A stretch of DNA of 64,000 bases, from NCBI RefSeq assembly GCF_046098205.1, contig NZ_JBJURJ010000014.1, positions 166,516 to 230,515 on the forward strand, read 5' to 3'. The notes beneath the pieces are model-generated. The model saw nothing but the letters and a program-made list of their open reading frames with translations, ran no database searches and was not told where the DNA came from. Source of the DNA: Paenibacillus_AR mesotrionivorans. Lineage in GTDB: Bacteria > Bacillota > Bacilli > Paenibacillales > NBRC-103111. Below, piece by piece: positions 16,193 through 24,398 of this stretch (the stretch's first letter is position 1; every line of letters begins with the position of its first letter). The position numbers were made by a program, and so were the translations under genes.

Positions 16193-17167
16193 ATGAGAAA
16201 GAAATTACAAGTTTTTGTTTCTTCAACATATGAAGACTTAAAGTCAGAACGACAAGCCGCGGTTCAAGCTATTTTAAATGCAGGGCATATACCGGCTGGT
16301 ATGGAGTTATTTACAGCAGGAGATCAAAGCCAGAAAGACACAATCAAAAAATGGATAGATGAATCAGATGTTTATCTTTTAATTTTGGGTGGAAGATATG
16401 GGACAATCGACGAAAGTTCCGGTGTAAGTTATACACATTGGGAATATGAATACGCCGGACAGATAGGTAAACCCAGATTTGCTATTGTTATTTCTGATGA
16501 AGCTCTTGAAGAGAAAGTAAAAAGGCACGGAATGTCTGTCATGGAGACGAAAAACGAGGCAAAGTACAGAGAGTTTCGTAAAGATGTCCTAAGCAAAATG
16601 TGTAAATTATATAATGATGAAAAAGATATCGCTTTAGCAATATATCCAAAGATGGGTGAATATTCCAGTCAAACTGATTTATACGGTTGGGTGCATGGAA
16701 GTGATATCCCTGATGTGAAGGAGATTTTAAACGCCAACTCTCGTCTTCAAAAAGAAATCGAAAATCTAAAAAAACAGCTAGACAAACAAACTAAAAAATC
16801 AGAGGCTACACTTTTTCAAGGAGTACCATTTGAAGAACTTATAAAATTATTAGGATCAACTAAAGTAACAATTCCTAGAGATTTTTTTGGTTCTAAAGAA
16901 GAAGAGATTCGAACTTTGCTTGATACCTTCTTAAAGACTAAAACTTATTATGCAACTGGGGTTACGAATAATAACCCAATGAGTAATGATGCTAAATATC
17001 TTTATTTTAAGTTAGCTCCCTTACTTATGACATATGGTTTATTGGAAAAGGTAAAGGTGGCCGGAGTCAGATTCGAAAAAATTCAGACCTCTAAAGTTGG
17101 ATTTGAATTTCTTAAAATGATTGAATTACAAAGATTAAAGATAAAAGATGAGACTGAAATTGTATAA
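16193..17167 (+). CDS. DUF4062-domain protein, function unknown (candidate defence protein)
   Basis: 324 residues. The N-terminus, KLQVFVSSTYEDLKSERQ, is the signature of DUF4062, a TIR/SEFIR-like flavodoxin-type fold; LLILGGRYG (63-70) and SYTHWEYEYA (79-88) are its other conserved parts. Residues ~182-206 form a Lys/Glu-rich coiled coil, followed by ~115 residues I do not recognise. DUF4062 is often found as the sensor or effector end of NTPase-containing immune-like proteins, but no NTPase is present here. The ATG follows GGGGGAG. Codon use is AT-rich, unlike every neighbour, and it is the sole gene between tRNA attachment repeats, both signs of horizontal acquisition. A defence role is inferred from domain and setting only. 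Confidence 0.8.
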   Translation: MRKKLQVFVSSTYEDLKSERQAAVQAILNAGHIPAGMELFTAGDQSQKDTIKKWIDESDVYLLILGGRYGTIDESSGVSYTHWEYEYAGQIGKPRFAIVISDEALEEKVKRHGMSVMETKNEAKYREFRKDVLSKMCKLYNDEKDIALAIYPKMGEYSSQTDLYGWVHGSDIPDVKEILNANSRLQKEIENLKKQLDKQTKKSEATLFQGVPFEELIKLLGSTKVTIPRDFFGSKEEEIRTLLDTFLKTKTYYATGVTNNNPMSNDAKYLYFKLAPLLMTYGLLEKVKVAGVRFEKIQTSKVGFEFLKMIELQRLKIKDETEIV

Positions 17168-17251
17168 GGATTTTAATAAAACTTCCTTTTAGGTAAAAAT
17201 AAGGTGACATTTGATGAAGAGTGGATATACTTGAAAGAGTCAGTCAACTTC

Positions 17252-17294
17252 TTCCTAAACTGCAGGTCGGAGGTTCGAATCCTCTCGGGGACGT
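17252..17294 (+). repeat. Right direct repeat (orphan tRNA-Arg 3' half)
   Basis: 43-bp perfect copy of 15945-15987 without the 5' half of the tRNA, so it cannot form a functional tRNA. It marks the right end of the mini-island. Confidence 0.9.
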
Positions 17295-17327
17295 TCCTTA
17301 TTTCAATAATTGTGCGTAACGATACAG

Positions 17328-17371
17328 AAAAACCGGAGAAACCCAGACTCATCAGGGTTTTCCGGTTTTTT
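17328..17371. terminator. Bidirectional terminator right of the mini-island
   Basis: AAAAACCGGA...CCGGTTTTT forms an outer stem with an inner AACCC/GGGTT stem and T-runs on both strands. It ends the converging ABC exporter operon and was probably the original terminator of the tRNA-Arg gene. Confidence 0.8.
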
Positions 17372-17406
17372 ATTTTGAATGGAGTATGTACGGAGTCCTT
17401 TGCCTG

Positions 17407-19161
17407 TCAGGAGACCACCCTGCCATCCACCGCCTGCTTAAATTGAGCTTCGTACAAAACGCGGTACAAGCCGCTTCCGGCAAGCAGCTCCTCGTGTTTG
17501 CCGGATTCCGCCACTCTGCCTCCATCCAGCACATAAATGACATCGGCATGCTCGATGGTGGAAAGCCGATGGGCAATAACGACTGTTGTCCGGTGCTGCA
17601 TAAGCTGTACCAGGGCATCCTGCACCTGCTGCTCGGATTCGGAATCCAGTGCGGAGGTTGCTTCATCCAATAGCAGAATCGGAGAATTCTTCAGGAACGC
17701 TCTGGCAATTGCGATCCGCTGCTTCTGTCCGCCGGACAGCCTGCTTCCCCTCTCACCGACTATGGTGTCATAACCCTGCGGCTGCTGCATAATGAAATCA
17801 TGTGCGAAAGCAGCCTTCGCGGCCTCGATGATCTGATCCTGCGCCGCATCCACGCTGCCATACCGGATATTATCGCCAATGGTTCCATTAAAAACGTAAG
17901 CATCCTGCGGCACATAAGAGATGAGGCTGCGATGCTCCTCCAGGCTTCGCTGGCCAAGAGAACGGCCCGCTATGGAAATCATGCCCTCCGACGGCGGATA
18001 AAAGCCGAGCAGCAGCTTCATCGCCGTGCTTTTCCCGCTGCCGCTGGAGCCCACCAGCGCGACGGTTTGCCCTTTGGCAGCAGCCAGCGACAGCCTATCC
18101 AGCACCGGCCCCCGATCCCCGTAGCCAAACGACACTCCCCGCATCTCAATATACGGATCATCCGCAGAAGCATCCGTCATCGGATACAGCTTCGGCTCCT
18201 CAGGCTTATCAAGGAACTGGAAGATGCGCTCCGCACCGGCCAAGCTGTCCTGAGCCTCGGGTATGTTATAGCCGACCTGCAGGAAGGATTGATTGAGCCG
18301 CCGCTGAATATTCATGAGCGCGAACAGCGTACCGAAGGAGGTCCACCCACGCGATACCATATACGCCCCAACAAACATCAAGCCGAGATTATTCACCAAC
18401 CCAAGCAGCGTATTCACGGAGGAAAGTGCCGCGCTTAGACGTTTCCGCTGTATGTTCAGCCGGCTATTCTCTGCATTGCTGCCGGCAAAGCCGCGGTGAA
18501 TGGCAGGACCGATCTTGAACAGCTTAATCACATGAATGCCGGCAAGCAGATTAAGCAGATGCTCCGTCATTTCCCGCAGGGATTGTTGAATATCACCGCT
18601 TAAGCGCCGGATGGGCTTGGAGAACTTCGTATTTACATACAAGGATAAGCTGTTTATGGCAAGCAGCACCGAAGAAATACGCCAGTCCAAGATAAGCATA
18701 GGAAAAACAGCAAGCAGGCCAAACACAATAGGGCTTATCAGCCGCTGCAATCTGCCTGTATAGAGGGAGGCCATCAGCCCGGCGTCATTCAGGATTTTGG
18801 AGACGAGGCTTCCGCTGTGATGCTTCTCAAAATAACTCACCGGCAGCTTGCCCCTATGCTCAAACACCGCCTTCTGTACATCGGCCAAGCCTTGTTTGGC
18901 GCAGCGGTTATACATAAATTGAAAAATCGGAATCAGGATAAGCATTGCCGCAACAGCGGCGGCAAACATCATAAGTCCTTGCCCCAACAGCAGCATATCC
19001 CGCTGAACGGAAGCATCAATGATGTATTTGATCATGATCGATTCAGCCAGCGATGCAGCAGCATTAACCACCGCCAATCCGAATATTCCGGACAAAAAAC
19101 TCCATATCCGCGGTTTCATAAAATACATGGCCCGAATTAACTCTCTTATAAACCCGATCAT
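17407..19161 (-). CDS. ABC exporter, fused membrane and ATP-binding domains (second of pair)
   Basis: 584 residues: six transmembrane helices (about 1-300), then an ATPase domain with Walker A ALVGSSGSGKSTAMK, Q-loop YVPQDAYVF, signature RLSGGQKQRIAIARAFLKNSPILLLDEATSALD and switch ...VIAHRLSTI. This is the layout of lipid, peptide or drug exporters. The ATG overlaps the stop of the upstream exporter gene by four bases (ATGA) and follows GGAGG, so the two are coupled and probably form a heterodimer. Its catalytic Glu is intact. Substrate unknown. Confidence 0.92.
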   Translation of the reverse strand: MIGFIRELIRAMYFMKPRIWSFLSGIFGLAVVNAAASLAESIMIKYIIDASVQRDMLLLGQGLMMFAAAVAAMLILIPIFQFMYNRCAKQGLADVQKAVFEHRGKLPVSYFEKHHSGSLVSKILNDAGLMASLYTGRLQRLISPIVFGLLAVFPMLILDWRISSVLLAINSLSLYVNTKFSKPIRRLSGDIQQSLREMTEHLLNLLAGIHVIKLFKIGPAIHRGFAGSNAENSRLNIQRKRLSAALSSVNTLLGLVNNLGLMFVGAYMVSRGWTSFGTLFALMNIQRRLNQSFLQVGYNIPEAQDSLAGAERIFQFLDKPEEPKLYPMTDASADDPYIEMRGVSFGYGDRGPVLDRLSLAAAKGQTVALVGSSGSGKSTAMKLLLGFYPPSEGMISIAGRSLGQRSLEEHRSLISYVPQDAYVFNGTIGDNIRYGSVDAAQDQIIEAAKAAFAHDFIMQQPQGYDTIVGERGSRLSGGQKQRIAIARAFLKNSPILLLDEATSALDSESEQQVQDALVQLMQHRTTVVIAHRLSTIEHADVIYVLDGGRVAESGKHEELLAGSGLYRVLYEAQFKQAVDGRVVS

Positions 19162-20945
19162 GCTACGCCTCCGGTTCTCCATGCCTGTATCTCATCCGTA
19201 TGCCCCATCTGTTTGGCATATAGCTTCAAGTAAAACCCTCCGCGGGCCAGCAGGTCCTCATGTGTGCCCTGTTCGACAATTAACCCCTCATGCATGACGA
19301 TGATTTCATCGGCATTCTTAATTGTGCTTAAACGGTGGGCAATCATGATAACCGTCCGTCCTTCCATAAACCGCTCCAGCGCATCCTGTACGAGGGCTTC
19401 CGACTGAACGTCAAGCGCCGATGTGGGCTCATCCAATAGCAGAATCGGAGCATTCTTCAAAATGCCTCTGGCGATGGTAAGCCGCTGCTTTTGGCCGCCG
19501 GACAGCAGAACGCCCCGCTCCCCGATGGGTGTGCCGTAGCCTAGCGGCAGGTCCATGATGAATGCATGGGCATTGGCCATTTGCGCTGCCTCCACAATTT
19601 CCTCCATGGCGGCGCCAGGCTTGCCGTAAGCAATATTGTCCGCTACCGTCCCGGGGAATAAAAACGCGTCCTGCGACACAAGGGACAGCTGCTCCCGCGC
19701 CGCCTCCAGGCACCAATGCTTTAGATCTTCACCATACACGCTGATCCTGCCTGATTGCGGCTCATGGAAGCCGCAGATTAATTGAAGCATGGTGCTCTTA
19801 CCGCTGCCAGAGCCGCCGACAAATGCTACTTTTTTGCCCGCCTCCACGCGGAAGCTCACTCCCTGCAAAATTCGCCTGTCCTCGTTGTAGCCGAAGAACA
19901 CGTCATCAAAAGCAATAACGTCACTTCCAGTTTCAGTTGGCGTCTTCGTCCGAAAGCTGCTGTGTCCCTCTTCCTCCCCCTGTACTGCCAGCAGTTCACC
20001 GATCCGCTGCGCCGAAACAGAAGCACCGTAAAAATCGCCGATTGCAGATTGCACCATTGTCAATGGATTCACCAAATAGTTCAGGAGGAAAATAAAAGCC
20101 AGCAGGCTTCCTGTGGTCAGCTCGCCTGCAAAGGTAAGAAAACCGCCATACACGGAGCAGCTTACAAGCGGAATCCAGCGAACCACGGAAAAAAGCGGGA
20201 TAAGATAGGAATAACGCTTCTGTCGGAGCACCGAGTACTTAAGGGCCATGTCGGAGCCTACGTCAAACCTTAGCTTCAACTGCTCCTGCAGCCTGTATAC
20301 TTTCTCGATATAGATGCCGCCGGTGGCATCCTGCGCAACCTCAGCCATCAGCTCCTTTCCTTCCTGTTCTCCTTTGTTGTAGGAGCCGATAGGCTTACTT
20401 AAGAACGCAACAAGGTAGATGGTCAGCGGGATTGAAGCAACTGCAGTAACAGACAGCTTCCAATTCAGAGAGGTTAAGTAACCGAAGGTTGCCAGAAACA
20501 CAATGGTCTGATACAAGCAGTTTGGCAACACATCCTGCATAAAGGTCTGTACCGTATTAACATCGCTGGTTAGCCTGGTTACGATCCGGCCGGACTGGCC
20601 GTCCAGATCGGCTATCCGCATATGCTCCAAGCGGCTTGAAACTGCATCCCGGACATCCCTCGCTAGGGAGAAGCCGAAACGCCCCGAGTAGAAGCTGGAA
20701 TAATACTTGGCGAGCACCGCCGCTGCGACCAGGAGAATTACAGAAAGAATCGTTTGGCTGCCCCACAGCCAGGCCCCGTTCATGGTTGAATCCGTTAAAT
20801 ATTGGATGGCATAGCCGGCAAGCACATCAGTGCCTGCGCTCACGAGGGAAGCTGCAATGCTGATTGTCATCCACAGCTTATACCGCCCTGCATAAGGCGC
20901 AATGACGCGAAATGATCCCCACTGAATGGGTTTTTTAGTCCTCAT
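19158..20945 (-). CDS. ABC exporter, fused membrane and ATP-binding domains (first of pair)
   Basis: 595 residues: membrane domain (about 20-320) and ATPase domain with AFVGGSGSGKSTMLQ, LVSQDAFLF, signature LLSGGQKQRLTIARGILKNAPILLLDEPTSALD and MIAHRLSTI. Catalytic Glu present, so neither half of the pair looks like a degenerate subunit. The start at 20945 (MRTKKPIQWGS) follows AACGAGGTT; the longer in-frame reading upstream runs through a TATAAT sequence that is more likely the promoter. The operon ends at the terminator near 17328. Role in export is from family; substrate cannot be told. Confidence 0.92.
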   Translation of the reverse strand: MRTKKPIQWGSFRVIAPYAGRYKLWMTISIAASLVSAGTDVLAGYAIQYLTDSTMNGAWLWGSQTILSVILLVAAAVLAKYYSSFYSGRFGFSLARDVRDAVSSRLEHMRIADLDGQSGRIVTRLTSDVNTVQTFMQDVLPNCLYQTIVFLATFGYLTSLNWKLSVTAVASIPLTIYLVAFLSKPIGSYNKGEQEGKELMAEVAQDATGGIYIEKVYRLQEQLKLRFDVGSDMALKYSVLRQKRYSYLIPLFSVVRWIPLVSCSVYGGFLTFAGELTTGSLLAFIFLLNYLVNPLTMVQSAIGDFYGASVSAQRIGELLAVQGEEEGHSSFRTKTPTETGSDVIAFDDVFFGYNEDRRILQGVSFRVEAGKKVAFVGGSGSGKSTMLQLICGFHEPQSGRISVYGEDLKHWCLEAAREQLSLVSQDAFLFPGTVADNIAYGKPGAAMEEIVEAAQMANAHAFIMDLPLGYGTPIGERGVLLSGGQKQRLTIARGILKNAPILLLDEPTSALDVQSEALVQDALERFMEGRTVIMIAHRLSTIKNADEIIVMHEGLIVEQGTHEDLLARGGFYLKLYAKQMGHTDEIQAWRTGGVA

Positions 20946-21097
20946 AGTGTAACCTCGTTCTTTAGGAAAGTTGTTCAAATTATACCAAGCCGTTTTTTTC
21001 AAATCCATTTTATTTTTTACTATAATGGAACTTTATTCTTCCCTTGTTCAGTACAAAGACGGTGTTGAATAGGCAGTTATGATTCAGTAAATTCCAA

Positions 21098-21125
21098 TTG
21101 ACATTGGCTGCTTTTTTGGTATAAT
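21098..21125 (+). promoter_or_regulatory. Promoter of tRNA-Pro
   Basis: TTGACA (21098-21103), 16-bp spacer, TATAAT (21120-21125): consensus sigma-A hexamers about 43 bp before the mature tRNA end. Confidence 0.85.
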
Positions 21126-21167
21126 AGTCTTTGTCGCTGTCCTGGGGTTGTCCCGGTGCAACATTGA

Positions 21168-21241
21168 CGAGACGTGGCTCAGCTTGGTAGAGCGCTTGCT
21201 TCGGGAGCAAGAGGTCGCAGGTTCAAATCCTGTCGTCTCGA
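21168..21241 (+). tRNA. tRNA-Pro (anticodon CGG)
   Basis: Acceptor CGAGACG pairs with CGTCTCG, D-arm GCTC...GAGC, anticodon stem CTTGC/GCAAG with loop TTCGGGA giving CGG (reads CCG), T-arm GGTTCAAAT. Discriminator A as expected for proline. CCA is not encoded. Confidence 0.95.
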
Positions 21242-21255
21242 TAGTGGAAATGCTT

Positions 21256-21294
21256 AGAGCCGTAAGGGTTAACGCCCTTGCGGCTCTTTTGTTT
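21256..21294 (+). terminator. Intrinsic terminator after tRNA-Pro
   Basis: AGAGCCGTAAGGG and CCCTTGCGGCTCT form a long stem followed by TTTTGTTTT, directly after the tRNA. Confidence 0.88.
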
Positions 21295-21310
21295 TACGCA
21301 TTATTCGAAC

Positions 21311-21344
21311 AAAAATGGGAGCTCCGGCTAAGGAAGCTCCCTTT
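21311..21344 (-). terminator. Terminator after the Rpn-like gene
   Basis: GGGAGCTCCGGCTAAGGAAGCTCCC folds into a stem; on the minus strand it is followed by ATTTTTG. It is nearly the same as the hairpin at 22203-22234 on the far side of the gene, in the same orientation. Confidence 0.65.
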
Positions 21345-21349
21345 ATATT

Positions 21350-22204
21350 TTATTTTTTCAATGCAACTATTTCCTGCTCAGATAATCCGGTGGCTTTGGC
21401 TATGGTGGCGATGTCCAAGCCCAAAGTTAGCATATTTTTAGCCACTTCTCTGGTTCCTTCCTTGATTCCTTCCTTGATTCCCTCCTGCATTCCGGCCCTC
21501 ATCCCGGCCTGCCTCGCCCCTTCCAGCATGGACGCTTCATCATGCAAGTATTTCTGGCGGGCCTCATACAAACGGCGGGCCTCCGAATCCTGGCTCAAGT
21601 ATTGCAGGGTATCCATTGCCTTCTCCAAACCCGGTTCATTCATCTTTAGCACCTCCCAATACTCTTTGCTCACACCTTTCAGAAACAACAGCCAGTTCTC
21701 CAATCCACCTTGGGAGGGAATGACCTCATCCAGCTTAGCTAGCTCCAGAAAGTGAATCTCGATGTCGTCAATCAGCGGGATCAGCGTCTGGTCCTCACGA
21801 AGGTGAAACACATTATGATATTGGTCATTGGGCAGGATGGAGTAGTTCAGAATGTTGATGGTGACGCATTTCTGCAATTCCTGATACTTTTCACCTTCCT
21901 GGAGCTGGCTGGAATACCGCTTGCTCCAGTAAAAGAGCGTCCTTTTCTCGATGTCATATTTGTTGAAGAGCTGCATCTCAATATCTATCAGCTTACCCTC
22001 TGTTGTTTTCGCGTACACATCAAAAATGGATTGTTTGTCGAGCGGATCGTCCTTCTGGGTATACGGGTTCATCAGGATAATTTCCTGCAGCGGGGGCTCT
22101 CCCGCTTTTGTGAAATCGCCAACTCCATTCTTTAGGACCATTATATCAAAATATCCGGCAATACAGCTAGATCTCGGGCTAACGTGCTCATATATATAAA
22201 ACAA
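21350..22204 (-). pseudogene. Rpn/YhgA-like PD-(D/E)XK nuclease family protein, probably 5'-truncated
   Basis: About 284 codons open. The middle, LKNGVGDF...LQEIILMNPYTQKD then KQSIFDVYAKTTEGKLIDIEMQL, is the nuclease core of the Rpn (recombination-promoting nuclease, transposase_31-like) family. The C-terminus has the usual variable tail with tandem GMQEGIKEGIKEG repeats. The family's N-terminal segment, normally ending in a VFKKxFG-type motif, is absent. The frame opens only at a TTG inside the T-run of the upstream gene's terminator, with no ribosome-binding site. I therefore read it as truncated. If it is expressed, translation would begin at an internal ATG. Confidence 0.7.
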
Positions 22205-22234
22205 AAAAAGGAGCTCCTGCTAGGAGGCTCCCCT
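22203..22234 (-). terminator. Terminator after the GH130-like gene
   Basis: Minus strand: GGAGCCTCCTAGCAGGAGCTCC followed by TTTTTTTG. It closely resembles the hairpin at 21311-21344, so the Rpn-like fragment sits between two related terminators. Confidence 0.75.
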
Positions 22235-22258
22235 TGTTTATTGTATCCGGTCAAACCC

Positions 22259-23485
22259 TTACCCCATCCGCTTGCCAACTTCGTCAAATTCCCGGATATA
22301 CGCCACTAAATCCATAAAGTTTACCCAGGAAATACCCACCTTTTGATCTGCCGCGCCATAAGACATGACCAGATCCTCCCCTATGATAACGCCTCCAGTG
22401 GTAAACAGACAAGGAGTCGGGTAATCCGAGGGCAGCTCCCACTCCCGTTGCGCATACATGAGACGGTCAGAGCAGCGGTGGATCACCACTGGGAAGTCAT
22501 CCGCCTGCTCCCTTATAATCATGAAGGATTGGGTATATCCGAACTGCACATCTTTTTTCGCATGATAAGGGACCAGCCATTCCCGATTCCCCAGAGCTAA
22601 CGGCGGCCAGCTTGCCCCCACGCGATTCTCCTCCCAGTCAAAAAGCGGGGCAGCCAGAAGCTTATGTTCCGCCCGGGGCGAGGCAAAATCAGCAAGGGTC
22701 TCCGCAGCGGCCAAATAAATGGAGGGTTTACCCGCCTCCGCTCCTCCTTGGAAGGGAAGGACATTCATCGGCCGATGCAGCATGACATACTGCCATTTCC
22801 CCTTCACCTTCATTTTGTGGGGGAACAGGAACACATCGCGGTTATCACTGACATGTCCCTCCGTAAGCGGGCCCACATACTGGAAGGCCCCTTCGTAATT
22901 TCTTTGCTTCAATTCATGCAAATCCAGCTTGTAGAGAACAGCGACCGTATCATTGGCCCGGGCCGCTTGAATAAACGGTTCCTCCCCATCCCCTTCGAAT
23001 ATCCAAGCCGGCACATATTCGAAACGTGTCTGCACCGGAGGCTGCTGGCTGCCAAGCCAATAAGGACCCGGAGGAAACGGGCGGCAGGCCACCGACACAT
23101 ACAGCTCCTCCCCGACATAAAAGATCCGCGGATCCTCCACACAGCCGTTGGCATAATTGCGCACCTTCCGGCCGTAAATGTCCGTGACATACAGCTCATG
23201 CTCATCATAACCCAATGCCGGAGCGAGAGCGGGCCTGGAGAAGTCTGCGTCCCAGGTTTCCCCTGCATCCTTGCTTATGGCATAGCCCAAAAAAATCGGG
23301 TAAGGATCGTGACAGCCTTCCCTTCTTTTTTGCGCCCAAGGGCCGGTTGCCCGGAAGAGCATATGAATGTCATCCGAGTCAGGGTCCTTGATAATAGCCG
23401 GGTTCAACACCATTTTTTCCGCCCACGCACATCCGGGGACTGGCTCAAGAGCCGGTTTGTTTAAATAGCGAAATTCTGGCTTCAT
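22259..23485 (-). CDS. GH130-like glycosidase/phosphorylase-family protein
   Basis: 408 residues, no signal peptide, so cytosolic. The layout is a five-bladed beta-propeller of the GH130/GH43-like kind: KMVLNPAIIKDPDSDDIHMLFRATG near the start, a sunlight-type strand IFLGYAISKDAGETW, CVEDPRIFYVGEELYVSVAC in the middle, and a C-terminal MSYGAADQKVGISWV. GH130 enzymes phosphorolyse beta-mannosides, using an Asp in a similar propeller. I cannot confirm the exact GH130 catalytic residues by eye. The ATG follows AGGAGGAG. It is divergent from an AraC regulator and near sugar-uptake genes, which supports a glycan role. Confidence 0.7.
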   Translation of the reverse strand: MKPEFRYLNKPALEPVPGCAWAEKMVLNPAIIKDPDSDDIHMLFRATGPWAQKRREGCHDPYPIFLGYAISKDAGETWDADFSRPALAPALGYDEHELYVTDIYGRKVRNYANGCVEDPRIFYVGEELYVSVACRPFPPGPYWLGSQQPPVQTRFEYVPAWIFEGDGEEPFIQAARANDTVAVLYKLDLHELKQRNYEGAFQYVGPLTEGHVSDNRDVFLFPHKMKVKGKWQYVMLHRPMNVLPFQGGAEAGKPSIYLAAAETLADFASPRAEHKLLAAPLFDWEENRVGASWPPLALGNREWLVPYHAKKDVQFGYTQSFMIIREQADDFPVVIHRCSDRLMYAQREWELPSDYPTPCLFTTGGVIIGEDLVMSYGAADQKVGISWVNFMDLVAYIREFDEVGKRMG

Positions 23486-23547
23486 AGCTCCTCCTGTGTT
23501 ACATATTAAGTACAAACATATTTCAACTAAACGGGAGAGGGGGGAAC

Positions 23548-24384
23548 GTGCCCGTGACGAAGTCAGGCCCACCCCAATGCAATGTTTTGTATGCCAATTA
23601 TTTCATCCACACGAAGCCCCACTCCGTCCAGTACCAAAACGGGCTGAACTCCTATCTGTTCCGGCTGCAGGCGGAAGGCACCTGCCGCGCCCTGGTGGCG
23701 GGCAAATACGAGACCATTGTTCCGGGAGACCTGCTGGTCTATACACCGGAAGAGCCCTATGAGCTTATCGTGCAACCCCGGAAGGCCCCGGAATCAGAGG
23801 AGATCCAGCCGGTCGCAGACTATTTTCTGATCGGCAACGGAGAATGGCTGGACGCCTGGTGGAAGGATAAAAGCCTGCCCGCCAAAACGAATATCGGCTT
23901 TGACGATACAGTCCTTACCTTGTGGAAGCATATGATCAGCGAGAAGAAAAAAGTGATGCACAACCAGGAGGAAATTATGGATTACCTCCTGCGGACATTT
24001 TGTCTGACATTGGAGCAGGTCATCCGCCTCAAGCAGCGCACCAAAGGAGCGGATACCGCGTATCAGCTGAAGCAATATATCGAACATCATGCCCATGAAC
24101 CTCTCAGCTTGGAGCGAATATCCGCTTCTGTGGGATTAAGCGTCTCCCGCTGCTCCTACCTGTTCAAGGCTGCTTTTGGCCAATCGCTGTTTGCCTATTG
24201 TATCGATGTCCGGCTGAAGCTTGCGCAGCAGCAGGTGCTCTACAGCAATCAGGCCCTGGAGCAGATTGCCGACAAAACAGGCTTTCAGAGCTACCCCCAC
24301 TTCTGCCGGGTTTTCCGCCAGCGGTTCGGACACCCCCCGGGGGAGTACCGGCGTCAGTTCGGGTTTCGGTTCCAGGCAGATTGA
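23548..24384 (+). CDS. AraC-family transcriptional regulator
   Basis: 278 residues. An N-terminal cupin-like ligand domain (about 10-95, with YLFRLQAEGTCRALVAGKYETIVPGDLLVYTP) and a C-terminal double helix-turn-helix (about 175-275). The latter contains PLSLERISASVGLSVSRCSYLFKAAFGQS and QIADKTGFQSYPHFCRVFRQRFGHPPGEYR. These are sugar-responsive activators as a rule. A GTG start follows GAGAGGGGG. It is divergent from the GH130-like gene with only 62 bp between starts and convergent with a FAD oxidoreductase, so the GH130-like gene is its likely target. Confidence 0.9.
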   Translation: MPVTKSGPPQCNVLYANYFIHTKPHSVQYQNGLNSYLFRLQAEGTCRALVAGKYETIVPGDLLVYTPEEPYELIVQPRKAPESEEIQPVADYFLIGNGEWLDAWWKDKSLPAKTNIGFDDTVLTLWKHMISEKKKVMHNQEEIMDYLLRTFCLTLEQVIRLKQRTKGADTAYQLKQYIEHHAHEPLSLERISASVGLSVSRCSYLFKAAFGQSLFAYCIDVRLKLAQQQVLYSNQALEQIADKTGFQSYPHFCRVFRQRFGHPPGEYRRQFGFRFQAD

Positions 24385-24398
24385 TGCAGCCTCCTGGA

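Larger units (their letters stand above)
15945..17294. mobile_element. tRNA-Arg mini-island with a single DUF4062 gene
   Basis: A segment bounded by perfect 43-bp direct repeats of the tRNA-Arg 3' half; one copy completes the tRNA and the other is an orphan after the cargo gene. The repeat period is 1307 bp. The inside is clearly AT-rich compared with the flanks and contains one gene of 324 codons, a terminator after the tRNA, and no integrase, excisionase or replication gene. It may be a remnant of a larger island or a non-autonomous element mobilised by an integrase elsewhere. The boundary call is direct from sequence; the mobility is inferred. Confidence 0.8.

Noticed and set aside
17252..17294. 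A second tRNA-Arg gene
   Set aside because: Only the 3' half is present; the acceptor 5' strand and D-arm are missing.
17407..20945. A degenerate heterodimeric exporter (one dead ATPase site)
   Set aside because: Both ATPase domains keep the catalytic Glu and a canonical LSGGQ signature.
21350..22204. A complete insertion sequence around the Rpn-like gene
   Set aside because: The flanking hairpins are in direct orientation and work as terminators; no terminal inverted repeats or target duplication were found.
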